A stretch of DNA of 64,000 nucleotides from Siansivirga zeaxanthinifaciens CC-SAMT-1 (GCF_000941055.1 NZ_CP007202.1:926001-990000), one strand, 5' to 3'. Shown: positions 27,305-36,353, counted from the first letter of the stretch. Numbers and translations: made by a program. Notes: generated from the sequence alone by a model not told the origin.

Positions 27305-27340
27305 TAAAAAAGCATCCTGAATTAACAGGATGCTTTTTAT
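27305..27340. terminator. Terminator between rplY and pth
   Basis: AAAAAGCATCCTG / CAGGATGCTTTTT with an AATTAA loop, strong and symmetrical. It ends the minus-strand prs-rplY unit before pth. Confidence 0.88.
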
Positions 27341-27357
27341 TTAATTAAGAATATTAT

Positions 27358-27969
27358 TTATTCCTGAGTTGCTTCTGCTACTGCTTCTGTTTCTTCTTCT
27401 TCATCAGAATCGTCTGCTACAGAATTTCTTGAACGTCTTACTAAACATACAACGGTGTTATCTGGGTGCATAAATTTATATGCATCGTTTTCTAAAGTTG
27501 TAATGTAAAGTTTGTTACCAATTCTTAAAGGAGTGATATCTGCCTCGATAAAATCTGGTAAGTTAGCTGGTAAAGCTTTAACTCTTAAGCTACGTCTGTT
27601 TTTACGTAAAACACCACCGGCTTTAACACCACGTGAATTACCAACAAATACTACAGGAATTTCCATAGTAATTTCTTTGTCTTCGAATAACTGATAGAAA
27701 TCTACGTGTAAGATTTTATCTGTTACTGGGTGAAATTGAATATCTTGTAAGATAGCGTTATAAGTTTCACCATTTTCTAAAGCAATCACAACTGTATGCG
27801 CATTAGGCGTGTATACAAGTTTTGAGAAAGCTAATTCTTCTGCTGAGAAATGAACTGGCTTATCTCCTCCGTATAATACGCAAGGAACCTGACCAGCATT
27901 ACGTAAGGCTTTTGTTGCTTTTTTGCCCACGCTTTCTCTTTGAGATCCGTTGATTGTAATTGATTTCAT
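27358..27969 (-). CDS. rplY: 50S ribosomal protein L25 (CTC type)
   Basis: 203 residues. The N-terminal L25 domain ([25 protein letters not shown]) binds 5S rRNA. The C-terminal TL5/CTC extension ([36 protein letters not shown]) ends in a glutamate-rich tail, as in many Bacteroidota. It is 24 bases downstream of prs, so the two form an operon. Confidence 0.95.
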   Translation of the reverse strand: MKSITINGSQRESVGKKATKALRNAGQVPCVLYGGDKPVHFSAEELAFSKLVYTPNAHTVVIALENGETYNAILQDIQFHPVTDKILHVDFYQLFEDKEITMEIPVVFVGNSRGVKAGGVLRKNRRSLRVKALPANLPDFIEADITPLRIGNKLYITTLENDAYKFMHPDNTVVCLVRRSRNSVADDSDEEEETEAVAEATQE

Positions 27970-27993
27970 TTTCTGTTTATATTAATTATTAAA

Positions 27994-28935
27994 TTACATT
28001 ATAAATTTAGAACTGATAGACTTGTTGTTATGTACTTTTTCCATAACATTCGCAAATAAATCTGCACAGCTTAAAACTCTAATTTTGTTACTTAATGGTT
28101 TCACTGGTATGGAGTCTGTTACTATAAGTTCTTCTAATTTCGATTTTTCTAATCGTTCGTAAGCATCACCAGATAATAGCGGGTGTGTACAAATGGCTCT
28201 AACACTTAACGCACCTCTTTCCATCATTAAATCGGCCGCTTTAGTTAAGGTTCCAGCTGTATCAACCATATCGTCTACTAACACAACATTTTTACCTGTT
28301 ACATCCCCTATAAGTTCCATATGAGATATAACATTTGCTTTTGCTCGTTGCTTATAACAAATTACAACATCACTTTCTAATGCTTTAGAATAGGCATAAG
28401 CTCTTTTAGAACCTCCCATATCTGGAGAAGCAATGGTTAAATTTGGTAAGTTTAAACTCTTTAAATACGGCAAAAATATGGTTGACGCAAATAAATGATC
28501 AACAGGTTTTTCAAAGAATCCTTGGATTTGATCGGCGTGTAAATCCATGGTGATGATTCTTGTAGCCCCAGCAGCTTCTAACATTTTAGCTACCAGTTTA
28601 GCTGCGATAGGAACTCTAGGTTTATCTTTTCTATCCTGTCTAGCCCAACCAAAATATGGTAATACCGCAGTAATGTGTCTGGCTGAAGCGCGTTTAGCAG
28701 CATCAATCATTAACAACATTTCCATTAAATTCTCTGGGCCTGGATTGGTAGAACCAATAATAAAGATACGAGTACCTCTAATTGATTCTTCATAAGAAGG
28801 CTGAAATTCACCATCGCTATACGTTGATGTAATTACATTTCCTAATTCGGCTCCAAATGCCTTTGCTATTTTTTCCCCTAGTACTTTACTTTGTGTACAT
28901 GCAAAAATTTTAGCTTCGGTTATAACGATGGGCAT
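27994..28935 (-). CDS. prs: Ribose-phosphate pyrophosphokinase
   Basis: 313 residues. FGWARQDRKDKPRVPI is the flexible-loop region, TMDLHADQIQGFF the metal and ATP region, and VVLVDDMVDTAGTL the PRPP-binding loop. It makes PRPP from ribose 5-phosphate and ATP, for purine, pyrimidine, histidine and NAD synthesis. The last core gene before the accessory island. Confidence 0.96.
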   Translation of the reverse strand: MPIVITEAKIFACTQSKVLGEKIAKAFGAELGNVITSTYSDGEFQPSYEESIRGTRIFIIGSTNPGPENLMEMLLMIDAAKRASARHITAVLPYFGWARQDRKDKPRVPIAAKLVAKMLEAAGATRIITMDLHADQIQGFFEKPVDHLFASTIFLPYLKSLNLPNLTIASPDMGGSKRAYAYSKALESDVVICYKQRAKANVISHMELIGDVTGKNVVLVDDMVDTAGTLTKAADLMMERGALSVRAICTHPLLSGDAYERLEKSKLEELIVTDSIPVKPLSNKIRVLSCADLFANVMEKVHNNKSISSKFIM

Positions 28936-29081
28936 AGTTAACTTGTTGTTTTTTAGCGCAAAAGCATCCTATTGCTTTTTAACGAGGTGCAAATTTATAC
29001 ATTTATTTTAACCTAAAAAGTATATTAGGTACTATTTTTATGATTAATACATAAAAAATATATATTTTTGCGGCGTCTAAT

Positions 29082-29164
29082 GCTCAAGTGGCGGAATTGG
29101 TAGACGCGCCGGATTCAAAATCCGGTTCTTCGGAGTGCGGGTTCGATTCCCGCCTTGAGTACCA
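29082..29164 (+). tRNA. tRNA-Leu (anticodon CAA)
   Basis: GCTCAAG and CTTGAGT form the acceptor stem (first pair G-T). The anticodon arm is CCGGA-TTCAAAA-TCCGG with anticodon CAA. A long variable arm and GGTTCGATTCC T-loop follow, with CCA encoded at 29162-29164. It is the integration site marker of the island: a recombinase gene ends inside it on the other strand. Confidence 0.95.
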
Positions 29165-30668
29165 AGTGGGACAAATCATTTTTTTTTGATTTGTCCCTTT
29201 TTTTATTCCCTTGTAAACCCTTGTTAACACTAGTAATTTTCAAAAGTATTGGGTTTACATCAGCGGTTCGAACTTCATTTTTTTCAAATTGAAATTTTTT
29301 AGGGAATATCGAACCAATTAATTTTCTCTTACGGTCAATATCTGAATTAATAAACAGATTATCAATGCTTTCTAATTTATTTAATCCGTTTCTATAGGTG
29401 TTAAGAATTTCGTTTTGATTGGTTTGCTGTTTTTCTTTATCCTTTAATTCGTTGAAAGTAGTTTCATATCTAATTTTAGCTTTTTGGTAGTCATTAGAGT
29501 CTATTTTCCCATCAATAAACAGGTCCTGAAGCTTTTCAAGTCTCTCGTTAATATCGCTCAATTTTTTATAATGATTTGGTCCCAGTGCTTGGGTTTTAGA
29601 TTGTAGTTTAAACTTATCTTTAATCATTTTAAAGAGTAAGGTTTGGGCGTTTTTATTTAAACTAATACCCTGTAAAAAGTCTTGAAACCAAAGTTCCACA
29701 TCCTGAGCTTTATATCTTGTATTGCATGGTTTCACACAATGGTAATAGTCATAATATTTAGAACGCCCTTTGCTAGAACTAGCTAATAAGGGATTATGGC
29801 AATTAGGGCAAAGCACAAAATCTTTTAATGGAAAAATGGGATTTATTTTTTTATGTTTTAGTTTAAACTGCTTTTTTCCACCATCAATAATGGATTGCAC
29901 CTCTTGAAATAATGCTTTAGAAACAATAGGTTCATGTATGCCCTCTACAATCATTTCCTGCTCGTCTTTGAATGCTTTAATGTAAATATCTCCACAATAG
30001 AGGCTGTTTCTGATAATTCTAGCAAAAGCAGATTTACTAGTCTTAAATCCATTTTTTCTTAGAATATCCAGTACCTCTTTTTGATTGTAGTGTTTAGAAG
30101 CAATAAGCTCAAAAGCTTTCTGAATATGTTTAGCATCTTCATTGGGTTTAAGAATGGGTTTCTTGTGGTTGTCTCTACCCATATCATAGCCTTTAGGAGG
30201 GCTAGCTACATATCTCCCTTCTTTAAAAGCACGTCTCATACCAGATATGACATTAAGGGAACGTCTTTGATTTTCAACCTCTGGTATAGACAGATATACT
30301 GCAAGCATGATTCCCTGTTCAGGGATAGATAAATCTAAAGGTTGTTCGATAGCATTGACGATAATACCTAAATCATTAAAGGTTTTAATAACATTATAAG
30401 ATTCGGTGGTATTTCTAGAAAACCTATCCCATTTTATAAATAAAATTTCATCAATGGTTGTAGCATTCTTTTTGGCATACTGCATAAGCTTTTTGAATTC
30501 GGGTCTATTAAATGTTTTAGCAGAATAATCTTCTCTGTAGACACCTATAATATCATAGTTATTAAGTTTGCAGTAGTTTTTCAGTTTTTGCTCTTGGTCT
30601 CGCAATGAAAATCCTTTGTCAGCTTGTTCGTCTGTAGAAACCCTGACGTATAAAATAGCTTGTTTCAT
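29115..30668 (-). CDS. Large serine recombinase (island integrase)
   Basis: About 517 residues from ATG at 30668 (MKQAILYVRVSTDEQADKG). The resolvase catalytic domain has YVRVSTDEQ with the nucleophilic serine and IKWDRFSRNT. A recombinase domain follows, then a zinc-ribbon (CPNCHNPLL and HCVKPC), then a coiled-coil stretch at about 350-410. The last about 28 codons are antisense to the tRNA-Leu 3' half and its terminator, ending AGIEPALRRTGF. The small gene upstream overlaps its start by four bases. It most likely catalyses integration and excision of the element at this tRNA gene. Confidence 0.88.
   Translation of the reverse strand: MKQAILYVRVSTDEQADKGFSLRDQEQKLKNYCKLNNYDIIGVYREDYSAKTFNRPEFKKLMQYAKKNATTIDEILFIKWDRFSRNTTESYNVIKTFNDLGIIVNAIEQPLDLSIPEQGIMLAVYLSIPEVENQRRSLNVISGMRRAFKEGRYVASPPKGYDMGRDNHKKPILKPNEDAKHIQKAFELIASKHYNQKEVLDILRKNGFKTSKSAFARIIRNSLYCGDIYIKAFKDEQEMIVEGIHEPIVSKALFQEVQSIIDGGKKQFKLKHKKINPIFPLKDFVLCPNCHNPLLASSSKGRSKYYDYYHCVKPCNTRYKAQDVELWFQDFLQGISLNKNAQTLLFKMIKDKFKLQSKTQALGPNHYKKLSDINERLEKLQDLFIDGKIDSNDYQKAKIRYETTFNELKDKEKQQTNQNEILNTYRNGLNKLESIDNLFINSDIDRKRKLIGSIFPKKFQFEKNEVRTADVNPILLKITSVNKGLQGNKKRDKSKKNDLSHLVLKAGIEPALRRTGF
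29168..29204 (+). terminator. Terminator of tRNA-Leu
   Basis: A perfect 11-bp stem GGGACAAATCA / TGATTTGTCCC with an eight-T loop, followed by seven T, four bases after the CCA. It lies within the 3' end of the recombinase coding sequence. Confidence 0.88.
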
Positions 30669-30850
30669 AATGTATCGATTTTTGTAAGGTTGTCGCATAT
30701 CATTTCTGAAAGAACTTCCAATAGGTTAATAATCTCTTTTATTTCTGCTTCCGTATAAGGTGTTTTGTTTTGATGGTTTAAAATTGTTGTTGCTTCATTA
30801 ATATTCACGATTTCCAATATGGTGGATAAAAATAGAGCTACTATTGTCAT
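30665..30850 (-). CDS. Small protein coupled to the recombinase
   Basis: 61 residues, no family recognised. It has a helical, leucine-rich C-terminal half (EAEIKEIINLLEVLSEMICDNL). Its stop overlaps the recombinase start as ATGA, which suggests translational coupling. It could be a recombination accessory factor; there is no direct evidence for this. Confidence 0.55.
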   Translation of the reverse strand: MTIVALFLSTILEIVNINEATTILNHQNKTPYTEAEIKEIINLLEVLSEMICDNLTKIDTL

Positions 30851-30888
30851 CTCACTTTTGGCGATGAAGTGCTAAGGGCCTCTTAGGA

Positions 30889-31857
30889 CTATATTTGTTT
30901 TTTTAGTATATTTTTAATTACCAAATGCTTGTCGTTTCTAAAAATAATCTCAGCACGCTGGTATTGCTTTAAACCAATGAGAGTTCTTATCGCTTGAGCC
31001 TCATGGTTTTTTAAATCTTGCTCATTGGTTATTTCTACTTCAAAAGTTTCATTATTGTGGCTTCTGTAAATTTTTATTTGTTTAAAGTCTTTTTGCTTTA
31101 ATAGTTTCAAAAGTTCTAATTCACTTGGAGTATAAAGCGCAAATAGCACTGTGTATTTATACAAAGCCTCATCTTGATAAAACTTTGATACCAGAGGTAC
31201 TATGGGGATATTTATTACAGAATGGTGGATTAAATTTGTTACAAGCTCTTCTCTAAAGTCTCTGGCATTCATTTTAGCTTCTATATCTTCAGCTACAGGA
31301 TTAAATATGTTATAACTGAAAGTAGCTTCTTCAGAAACCTCTAGAGGTTTTCTGTGAAGTATTAGAGCTGGTGTATGACCAAAAAGAAGAACTGAACTGA
31401 CTAACCCTCCTAGATTAGTGAAATATATTTTATAAACTTCAGGGATATTCTCTAAAATTGATTTTATAATTTCTACATTAAATCCTTCGTCTTCAGTTGC
31501 CATATAGTTTAGCTCTTCTGGAAGCCCTTTTTCAACTATTTCAGATATCGTTTGATCGCTTAGGCTGTGAAAATAACTTTGGTCTATCGGTTCAAATAAA
31601 TAGTCTTTTAGATTTTTTAAGTCTTTTAGGGATAATCCTATAATACGAAGTTCTTTTATTATAAGTACCCATAACGCTTCGAAGTAATTTAGTTCCACGC
31701 GTCTTCTAGTGACCTCCTTGTTTGTAGCCGAATCACTAACTTGGTAATCAATAATCCTCTTTTCACTCCAATTTACATAAATGCGGTATGGCACATCTAA
31801 GTCATTAAGTGTTACTCGTTTTTCTGCCAGTTTGGGAAATAAATCAAATAAATTCAT
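30889..31857 (-). CDS. Hypothetical protein with a MerR-like N-terminal region
   Basis: 322 residues. Residues about 20-90 read like a MerR-type winged helix (PYRIYVNWSEKRIIDY... and FEALWVLIIKELRIIGLSLKDLKNL). The remainder is not recognised. It has a promoter of its own and is divergent from the small zinc-finger gene, as expected for a local regulator. The DNA-binding role is inference. Confidence 0.55.
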   Translation of the reverse strand: MNLFDLFPKLAEKRVTLNDLDVPYRIYVNWSEKRIIDYQVSDSATNKEVTRRRVELNYFEALWVLIIKELRIIGLSLKDLKNLKDYLFEPIDQSYFHSLSDQTISEIVEKGLPEELNYMATEDEGFNVEIIKSILENIPEVYKIYFTNLGGLVSSVLLFGHTPALILHRKPLEVSEEATFSYNIFNPVAEDIEAKMNARDFREELVTNLIHHSVINIPIVPLVSKFYQDEALYKYTVLFALYTPSELELLKLLKQKDFKQIKIYRSHNNETFEVEITNEQDLKNHEAQAIRTLIGLKQYQRAEIIFRNDKHLVIKNILKKQI

Positions 31858-31876
31858 AAATTTTAATTATAAGTAA

Positions 31877-31910
31877 CAAATGTATTAAAAAAAAATTTAT
31901 AAATTTACAA
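31877..31910 (-). promoter_or_regulatory. Promoter of the MerR-like gene
   Basis: On the minus strand TTG (31910-31908) and TACATTTG (31884-31877) are separated by 23 bases, at the long end of the Flavobacterial range. It is in the 88-bp gap between divergent genes. Confidence 0.45.
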
Positions 31911-31945
31911 TAGATTATATATTTAATAAAAAATAAGAGTAAATT

Positions 31946-32317
31946 ATGAAGTTGAAAAAAAAATGTAAAAATCCAGAATGCCAGACTGAAATACAAAACT
32001 ACAAGAGCTCTAAACGCTTGTATTGTGATGATGTTTGTAAAAATAGGAGTGCCTATTTAAAAAGAACCATTGAAGAAGGGCACCTTTTAGAAAAGGATAA
32101 AGCAATCAGAAAAAATTATAGAATTCTGAAAAAGTTAATAGATTTTAATCTAGGACCGCTTTCGGAGCAAACACTTTTAAGCCATGGATTTGATTTTGAT
32201 GCTTACCATGGTGCTGTTGTTAAAATAGACGACAACGGAAATAAAGTACAAATAAATCGTATTTATGACATCTACTTTCAGAATAAAGACAATAAAATAA
32301 TAATAATAAAAAATTAA
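31946..32317 (+). CDS. Small putative zinc-finger protein
   Basis: 123 residues. Near the N-terminus are four cysteines in the form CKNPEC, then SSKRLYCDDVCKNR, a C-x4-C...C-x3-C arrangement like a short zinc ribbon. The remaining part is basic then acidic without recognised domain. It is the first gene of a two-gene plus-strand unit. Confidence 0.6.
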   Translation: MKLKKKCKNPECQTEIQNYKSSKRLYCDDVCKNRSAYLKRTIEEGHLLEKDKAIRKNYRILKKLIDFNLGPLSEQTLLSHGFDFDAYHGAVVKIDDNGNKVQINRIYDIYFQNKDNKIIIIKN

Positions 32318-32323
32318 TAATAT

Positions 32324-32536
32324 ATGGAAACCGTCATATTGAATAACATGGATAAACTTTTATCACCAATTGAACAAGCTGAGTTGGTCGGTATACTAAA
32401 GAAACCTGAAGAGCTAATTTATGAACAGAAACAGCGTTACTTTTTTTACGGCGCAATTATTACTTGCGCTTTAGCTTTAGGAGGTTTTTTAATTTATAAG
32501 TCAGTTGAAAAAAATAAACAAAATAATGCGTCTTAA
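32324..32536 (+). CDS. Small single-pass membrane protein
   Basis: 70 residues. One membrane segment at about 42-60 (FFYGAIITCALALGGFLIY) and a lysine/asparagine tail. It starts six bases after the previous gene, so co-transcription is likely. An internal start at MDKLLSP is equally possible. No function recognised. Confidence 0.5.
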   Translation: METVILNNMDKLLSPIEQAELVGILKKPEELIYEQKQRYFFYGAIITCALALGGFLIYKSVEKNKQNNAS

Positions 32537-32878
32537 TACTTAAATAGCGTATCGGCAAAAAGTTCTAAATATCAATTATCAGAAAATTAAATTAGAACCT
32601 TTATAGTTTATAATTGTAACCGCTAACTTTTCTTTTAAAGGTTAAGCGGTAGTATCTGATTTTGCTCAAATGATTTCTTATTCAGAAGTTTCAGGAAATA
32701 ACCAAATCTTAAACTAAAGTTTATAAGGGAACACTGAAAATATCCTTTTTAAATTATTTAAAGACTACTTTTTATATTGTTTATCTATTGTTTTCAATCA
32801 AATAATTCAAGAACAAGGAAAACAAAAACCATAGCTTCCATAAATTTAATTCATCCCTGTAGGGAAAATCAAAGGGCA

Positions 32879-32917
32879 AATTATTTTTTAAAATAAAAAT
32901 TATTTTAAAAAATAATT
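32879..32917. repeat. Perfect 18-bp inverted repeat, AT only
   Basis: Left arm 32879-32896 (AATTATTTTTTAAAATAA) and right arm 32900-32917 are exact reverse complements around a three-base AAA loop. The 39-base stretch contains no G or C. Confidence 0.85.
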
Positions 32918-32956
32918 CAACCAAAATGAATTAAGCTTGGAATTAAAAAATAACTT

Positions 32957-33026
32957 AAAATCGATTTAACCGTATTATAAAAGTTAAAAATCGCTGAAAA
33001 TCGATTTAAATACGGTTTAATACGGT
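32957..33026. repeat. Clustered dyad and direct repeats (AAAATCGATTTAA, TACGGT)
   Basis: AAAATCGATTTAA occurs at 32957-32969 and 32997-33009. ACCGTATTA (32969-32977) is the reverse complement of TAATACGGT (33018-33026). TACGGT is repeated with a TTAA spacer at 33011-33026. This might be a binding site array or a replication/transfer site; function not known. Confidence 0.5.
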
Positions 33027-33498
33027 AAAGCACAGGTAATAATAATCATAAAAAAAGCATATTCTATCTTCTAATTCAGCATATTTCAAATCAAAAATTA
33101 ATAGCAATTTCAATATGCTACAGACATGAAAATATCCATTTGTAATGATACAGAAATTTGTGGTGCATTGATATGGTAATTTTGCAATGATTAATTTGTC
33201 TGAGATATTGTAAAATCAATATCTAGCCCCTGTTTGTTGCATTGGATTAGAAATGACAATTTCTATCTTATTAAACATCAAAATTTATGTTAAATTAATG
33301 ATTACAAAAGCATGAAAATATATTTTCATTCATAGGATTTGTTTTTTTAACGCAAACAATTTAAGAGATAGTTGCTGATGAACTTAAATTCTTCTTCAAA
33401 TTTGACCTAAATAATTATATATCGAACTTTGGAATTACTACATTAGCTTGGACGCTAAGTTGAGAGAATATGTTTGCTAGTTTATTAACTTAGCAATT

Positions 33499-33813
33499 AT
33501 GAGAAAAACACCAAAACACTACACCTTAGAGTTTAAACAAAAAGCGGTAGAATTAAGTTACGCTAAAGGTAATGTACAACAGGTCTGTGAAGACTTAGAT
33601 ATTTTTCCATCTGTTCTTTATCGTTGGCGTAACGAACTAAAAGAGTACGTTAAAAACAGTTTTCCAGGTCGAGGTAAGCCTAAGATGACCGATGAAGAAA
33701 AAGAGATAGCTCGTTTACAAAAAGCCTTAAAAGAAGCCGAGATGGAACGTGATATCTTAAAAAAGGCCATCAGCATCTTCTCCAAGAGCGACAAGAAAAA
33801 TACCAGTTTATAA
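33499..33813 (+). CDS. IS3-family transposase OrfA
   Basis: 104 residues. The N-terminal helix-turn-helix is typical (YTLEFKQKAVELSYAKGNVQQVCEDLDI, YRWRNELKEY). A leucine-zipper-like stretch follows (EIARLQKALKEAEMERDILKKAI). It binds the terminal repeats. Its end overlaps the upstream extension of orfB by an A-run (GACAAGAAAAAT), so a -1 frameshift probably makes the OrfAB fusion. Confidence 0.85.
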   Translation: MRKTPKHYTLEFKQKAVELSYAKGNVQQVCEDLDIFPSVLYRWRNELKEYVKNSFPGRGKPKMTDEEKEIARLQKALKEAEMERDILKKAISIFSKSDKKNTSL

Positions 33814-33824
33814 AGCAACACCTT

Positions 33825-34679
33825 ATGAGATTTTCTGTCGAGATGATGTGTAAAGTTTTAAAAGTTAGTAAAAGTGCTTATTACCATTGGTTAGATTCTA
33901 GCCCGAGTAAGTTATGGTTAGAAAACCAAAAAATAAGTGAATTTATAAGGTCTATTTTTAAAGAAAGTAGTCAGACTTATGGTTCTCCAAGGATAACCAT
34001 GGAGCTAGAAGCATTAGGGTATAAGATATCAAAACCTAGAGTAGCTCGTATTATGAAAGCTAATTACTTATTTGCAATACAAAAACGTAAGTTTAAGGCA
34101 ACTACAAATAGCAATCATAATTATCCCATAGCTCCTAACTTATTAAATCAAAATTTTAAGGTTGGTAGACCAAACCAAGTATGGGTTAGTGATATCACTT
34201 ATATAAGAACAAAACAAGGTTGGATTTACCTTACTGTAATCATTGATTTATTTAATAGAAAGGTTGTTGGCTGGGCCCTAAGCGAAGATTTAACCACAAA
34301 CAATACTATTATTAAAGCATGGCAAATGGCTACTAAAAACATTGTTTTAACACAACCTTTGATATTCCATTCGGATAGAGGCATACAATATGCTAGTTAT
34401 ACGTTTACCAATCTACTAGAAAGTTATAATGGTTTAGTTAAGCAATCGATGAGCCGTAAGGGTAATTGCTGGGATAATGCAGTAGCAGAATCCTTTTTTA
34501 AATCTTTAAAAGTAGAATGGGTTTATAGACATGATTATAGCTTAAAATCACAAGCCGAATTATCTATCTTTGGATGGATAGAAACTTGGTATAATAAAAA
34601 ACGGAGACATTCCTTTTTAGGAAATAAAACAATAAAAGAATTTGAATTAGATATGTATAACACTAAATTAGCAGCATAG
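33825..34679 (+). CDS. IS3-family transposase OrfB (DDE)
   Basis: 284 residues, with further upstream coding in the -1 frame of orfA (KYQFIKQHL before the ATG). The HTH_21 region (SQTYGSPRITMELEALGYKIS) is followed by the integrase core with DDE residues in WVSDITYI, HSDRGIQYAS and NAVAESFFKSLKVEW. It catalyses transposition as the OrfAB fusion. Intact in this copy. Confidence 0.9.
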   Translation: MRFSVEMMCKVLKVSKSAYYHWLDSSPSKLWLENQKISEFIRSIFKESSQTYGSPRITMELEALGYKISKPRVARIMKANYLFAIQKRKFKATTNSNHNYPIAPNLLNQNFKVGRPNQVWVSDITYIRTKQGWIYLTVIIDLFNRKVVGWALSEDLTTNNTIIKAWQMATKNIVLTQPLIFHSDRGIQYASYTFTNLLESYNGLVKQSMSRKGNCWDNAVAESFFKSLKVEWVYRHDYSLKSQAELSIFGWIETWYNKKRRHSFLGNKTIKEFELDMYNTKLAA

Positions 34680-34717
34680 TCACTCAACTAATTGTCCAGT
34701 TTTTTGTTGCAAGTCCA

Positions 34718-35180
34718 TTTGCAACAATGGTTTCCTCAACAAAGCGGAATTTCAATAAAAGAAGAAGTTTTGGAAAGTTTGGAATCTAATTGGTTTAACT
34801 TTATTAAAGAGAATAAATACATAAAAAATAGTTTTGTTTCTAACGATGTTACCACACAATTTAAAAAAACATATAAAGAAGGTAAATCCAAAGACATTTT
34901 ACAAACTCGATACGAAAGAAATCCTGAAGCCCGAAAAAGGTGTTTAAAGCATTTTGGTTATTCTTGTAAAGTTTGTTCATATGATTTTGAAAAGCACTTT
35001 GGAGAAATTGGCAAAGGGTTTATTCACGTCCATCACATAAATCAGATTTCGGAAATAGGAAAAGAATATGAAGTTGACCCAATAAAAGACTTAATTCCTG
35101 TTTGTCCGAACTGTCACGCAATGATTCATTCAAAACGACCAGCATTTACGATTGAGGAAATTAAAGAAATAATAAGATAA
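34718..35180 (+). pseudogene. HNH endonuclease gene, 5' end removed by IS3
   Basis: The reading frame enters from inside the IS end, so the true N-terminus is gone. The visible part is about 154 residues with the HNH core: CKVCSYDF, HVHHINQISE, then CPNCHAMIH, matching McrA-type HNH nucleases with two CxxC zinc pairs. The native gene probably encoded an extra N-terminal domain. Translation from the TTG at 34692 within the IS could still give a protein, but this is not a normal start. Confidence 0.7.
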
Positions 35181-35223
35181 AAAACTACTTACAAAAAAGA
35201 ACTGAGCTAAAAAACAAATCTTT

Positions 35224-36189
35224 TTAAGCCCTTTTTGAAACAAAATTCTCATTGTATTGCAATCCCGATTTTACAATTGCAAAGGCCTGTTTTAACAGTT
35301 TATTGCAAACCGCCAACAAAGCCAGCTTTTTACTTTTTCCTTGTGCCACAATACGCTCAAATAGTTCTCTGCAAGCCTTATTGTATTGGCAAGCGGTAAA
35401 ACTGCTCAAAAACAATTGATTCCTTAATTTCTTGTTCCCTATTTTACTTATCCTACTACGTCCTCTCACACTACTACCTGATTGCCTTATGGTAGGTGTA
35501 ATACCAGCATAACAACACAGTTGTTTTGAGGTTTCAAACTTTGAAAAACCATCTGTGAATACAACCAATAAAATTGCCGCTTTTTCTCCTATGCCTGGAA
35601 TGGTTTTTAAAAGCCTTAATTGTTCCTGTTGTTCCTCTTTTACCAACGCTATTAATCGGCCTTCCAGAAGTAATAACTCCTTGTTTAAATGCTTTACGGT
35701 TCTGCTTAATGAACGATATACTGCTTTTGAAGGCATGCCTAAAACCTTTTCCCCATCCAATTTGTTCTTTATGGCGGTACGGTGCTTTGCATAAGTATCC
35801 ATCAAACGAAGTAACTGCAAACATTCGGCTTGACTTTTGTCCTTTGCTGTATAAAGTGGCACTTCATTGTTACGAGCATATTCACAGATAGATTTTGCAT
35901 CACTTTTATCTGTTTTTACCTTCGACAATTTCATCTGGATAAAACACTTTCCCGATAAAGGATTTACTACCGAAACAGCATAGCCTTTTTCATATAAATA
36001 TTGTGCTAAACAATAGTGGTAATAGCCCGTGGCTTCCATAACCACCAAACTTCCCTTTGATAGTTTTTTAATGAATTGCTTAAATCCCTTTTCATTGTTG
36101 GAAAACTGATTATGTCCCATCTCCAAACTAAAAACATCAAATACATCTTTACTGATGTCTATTCCAAAAAATTCTATATTTTTATTCAT
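35224..36189 (-). CDS. IS110-family transposase
   Basis: About 321 residues from MNKNIEFFGIDIS (ATG at 36189). The N-terminal DEDD (RuvC-like) domain has GIDISKDVFDVF, VVMEATGYY and KTDKSDAKSICEYA. The C-terminal Tnp domain has LKTIPGIGEKAAILL and SGSSVRGRSRISKIGNKKLR, which holds the serine. IS110 enzymes recombine DNA under guidance of an element-encoded RNA in the characterised members. The non-coding end at 36190-36400 is upstream of the gene. Confidence 0.92.
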   Translation of the reverse strand: MNKNIEFFGIDISKDVFDVFSLEMGHNQFSNNEKGFKQFIKKLSKGSLVVMEATGYYHYCLAQYLYEKGYAVSVVNPLSGKCFIQMKLSKVKTDKSDAKSICEYARNNEVPLYTAKDKSQAECLQLLRLMDTYAKHRTAIKNKLDGEKVLGMPSKAVYRSLSRTVKHLNKELLLLEGRLIALVKEEQQEQLRLLKTIPGIGEKAAILLVVFTDGFSKFETSKQLCCYAGITPTIRQSGSSVRGRSRISKIGNKKLRNQLFLSSFTACQYNKACRELFERIVAQGKSKKLALLAVCNKLLKQAFAIVKSGLQYNENFVSKRA

Positions 36190-36280
36190 AAGAACTGTTT
36201 TATGAAAGTACATTCTACTTTGCTTTCAACAACTTGAAATCGAGATCTACGTCTCACAGAACTGAACGAAATTAAAGTAG

Positions 36281-36353
36281 AAAAGAGAGGGGATTATCAA
36301 TGTTGCCGAAGTCTGAAGCTTCACCGTGTACACTAACCTTAATCCTCTCTTTT
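36281..36353 (-). ncRNA. Candidate guide (bridge-type) RNA region of IS110
   Basis: On the minus strand a long hairpin begins with AAAAGAGAGG (36353-36344) pairing with CCTCTCTTTT (36290-36281), continued by ATTA/TAAT. It lies in the non-coding end, about 90 bases upstream of the transposase start, which is where IS110-group elements carry their bridge RNA. Inner TGAAGCTTCA palindrome in the loop. The assignment is by position and structure only. Confidence 0.4.

Larger units (their letters stand above)
32537..33429. other. Repeat-rich non-coding stretch of the island
   Basis: About 890 bases with no credible ORF. It contains the perfect inverted repeat at 32879-32917 and the clustered AAAATCGATTTAA and TACGGT motifs at 32957-33026. 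It ends at the left end of IS3 copy 1. I see no tRNA, terminator or obvious promoter apart from these. Confidence 0.5.
33430..34717 (+). mobile_element. IS3-family insertion sequence, copy 1
   Basis: About 1288 bp. Imperfect terminal inverted repeats begin with TGGA at 33430 and end with TCCA at 34717; an inner pair (TGGAC...AGTTGAG type) matches well 19 bases in. Two frames, orfA and orfB, encode the transposase. No clear target duplication is seen. The 3' 189 bp occur again at 38455-38643. Confidence 0.8.
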
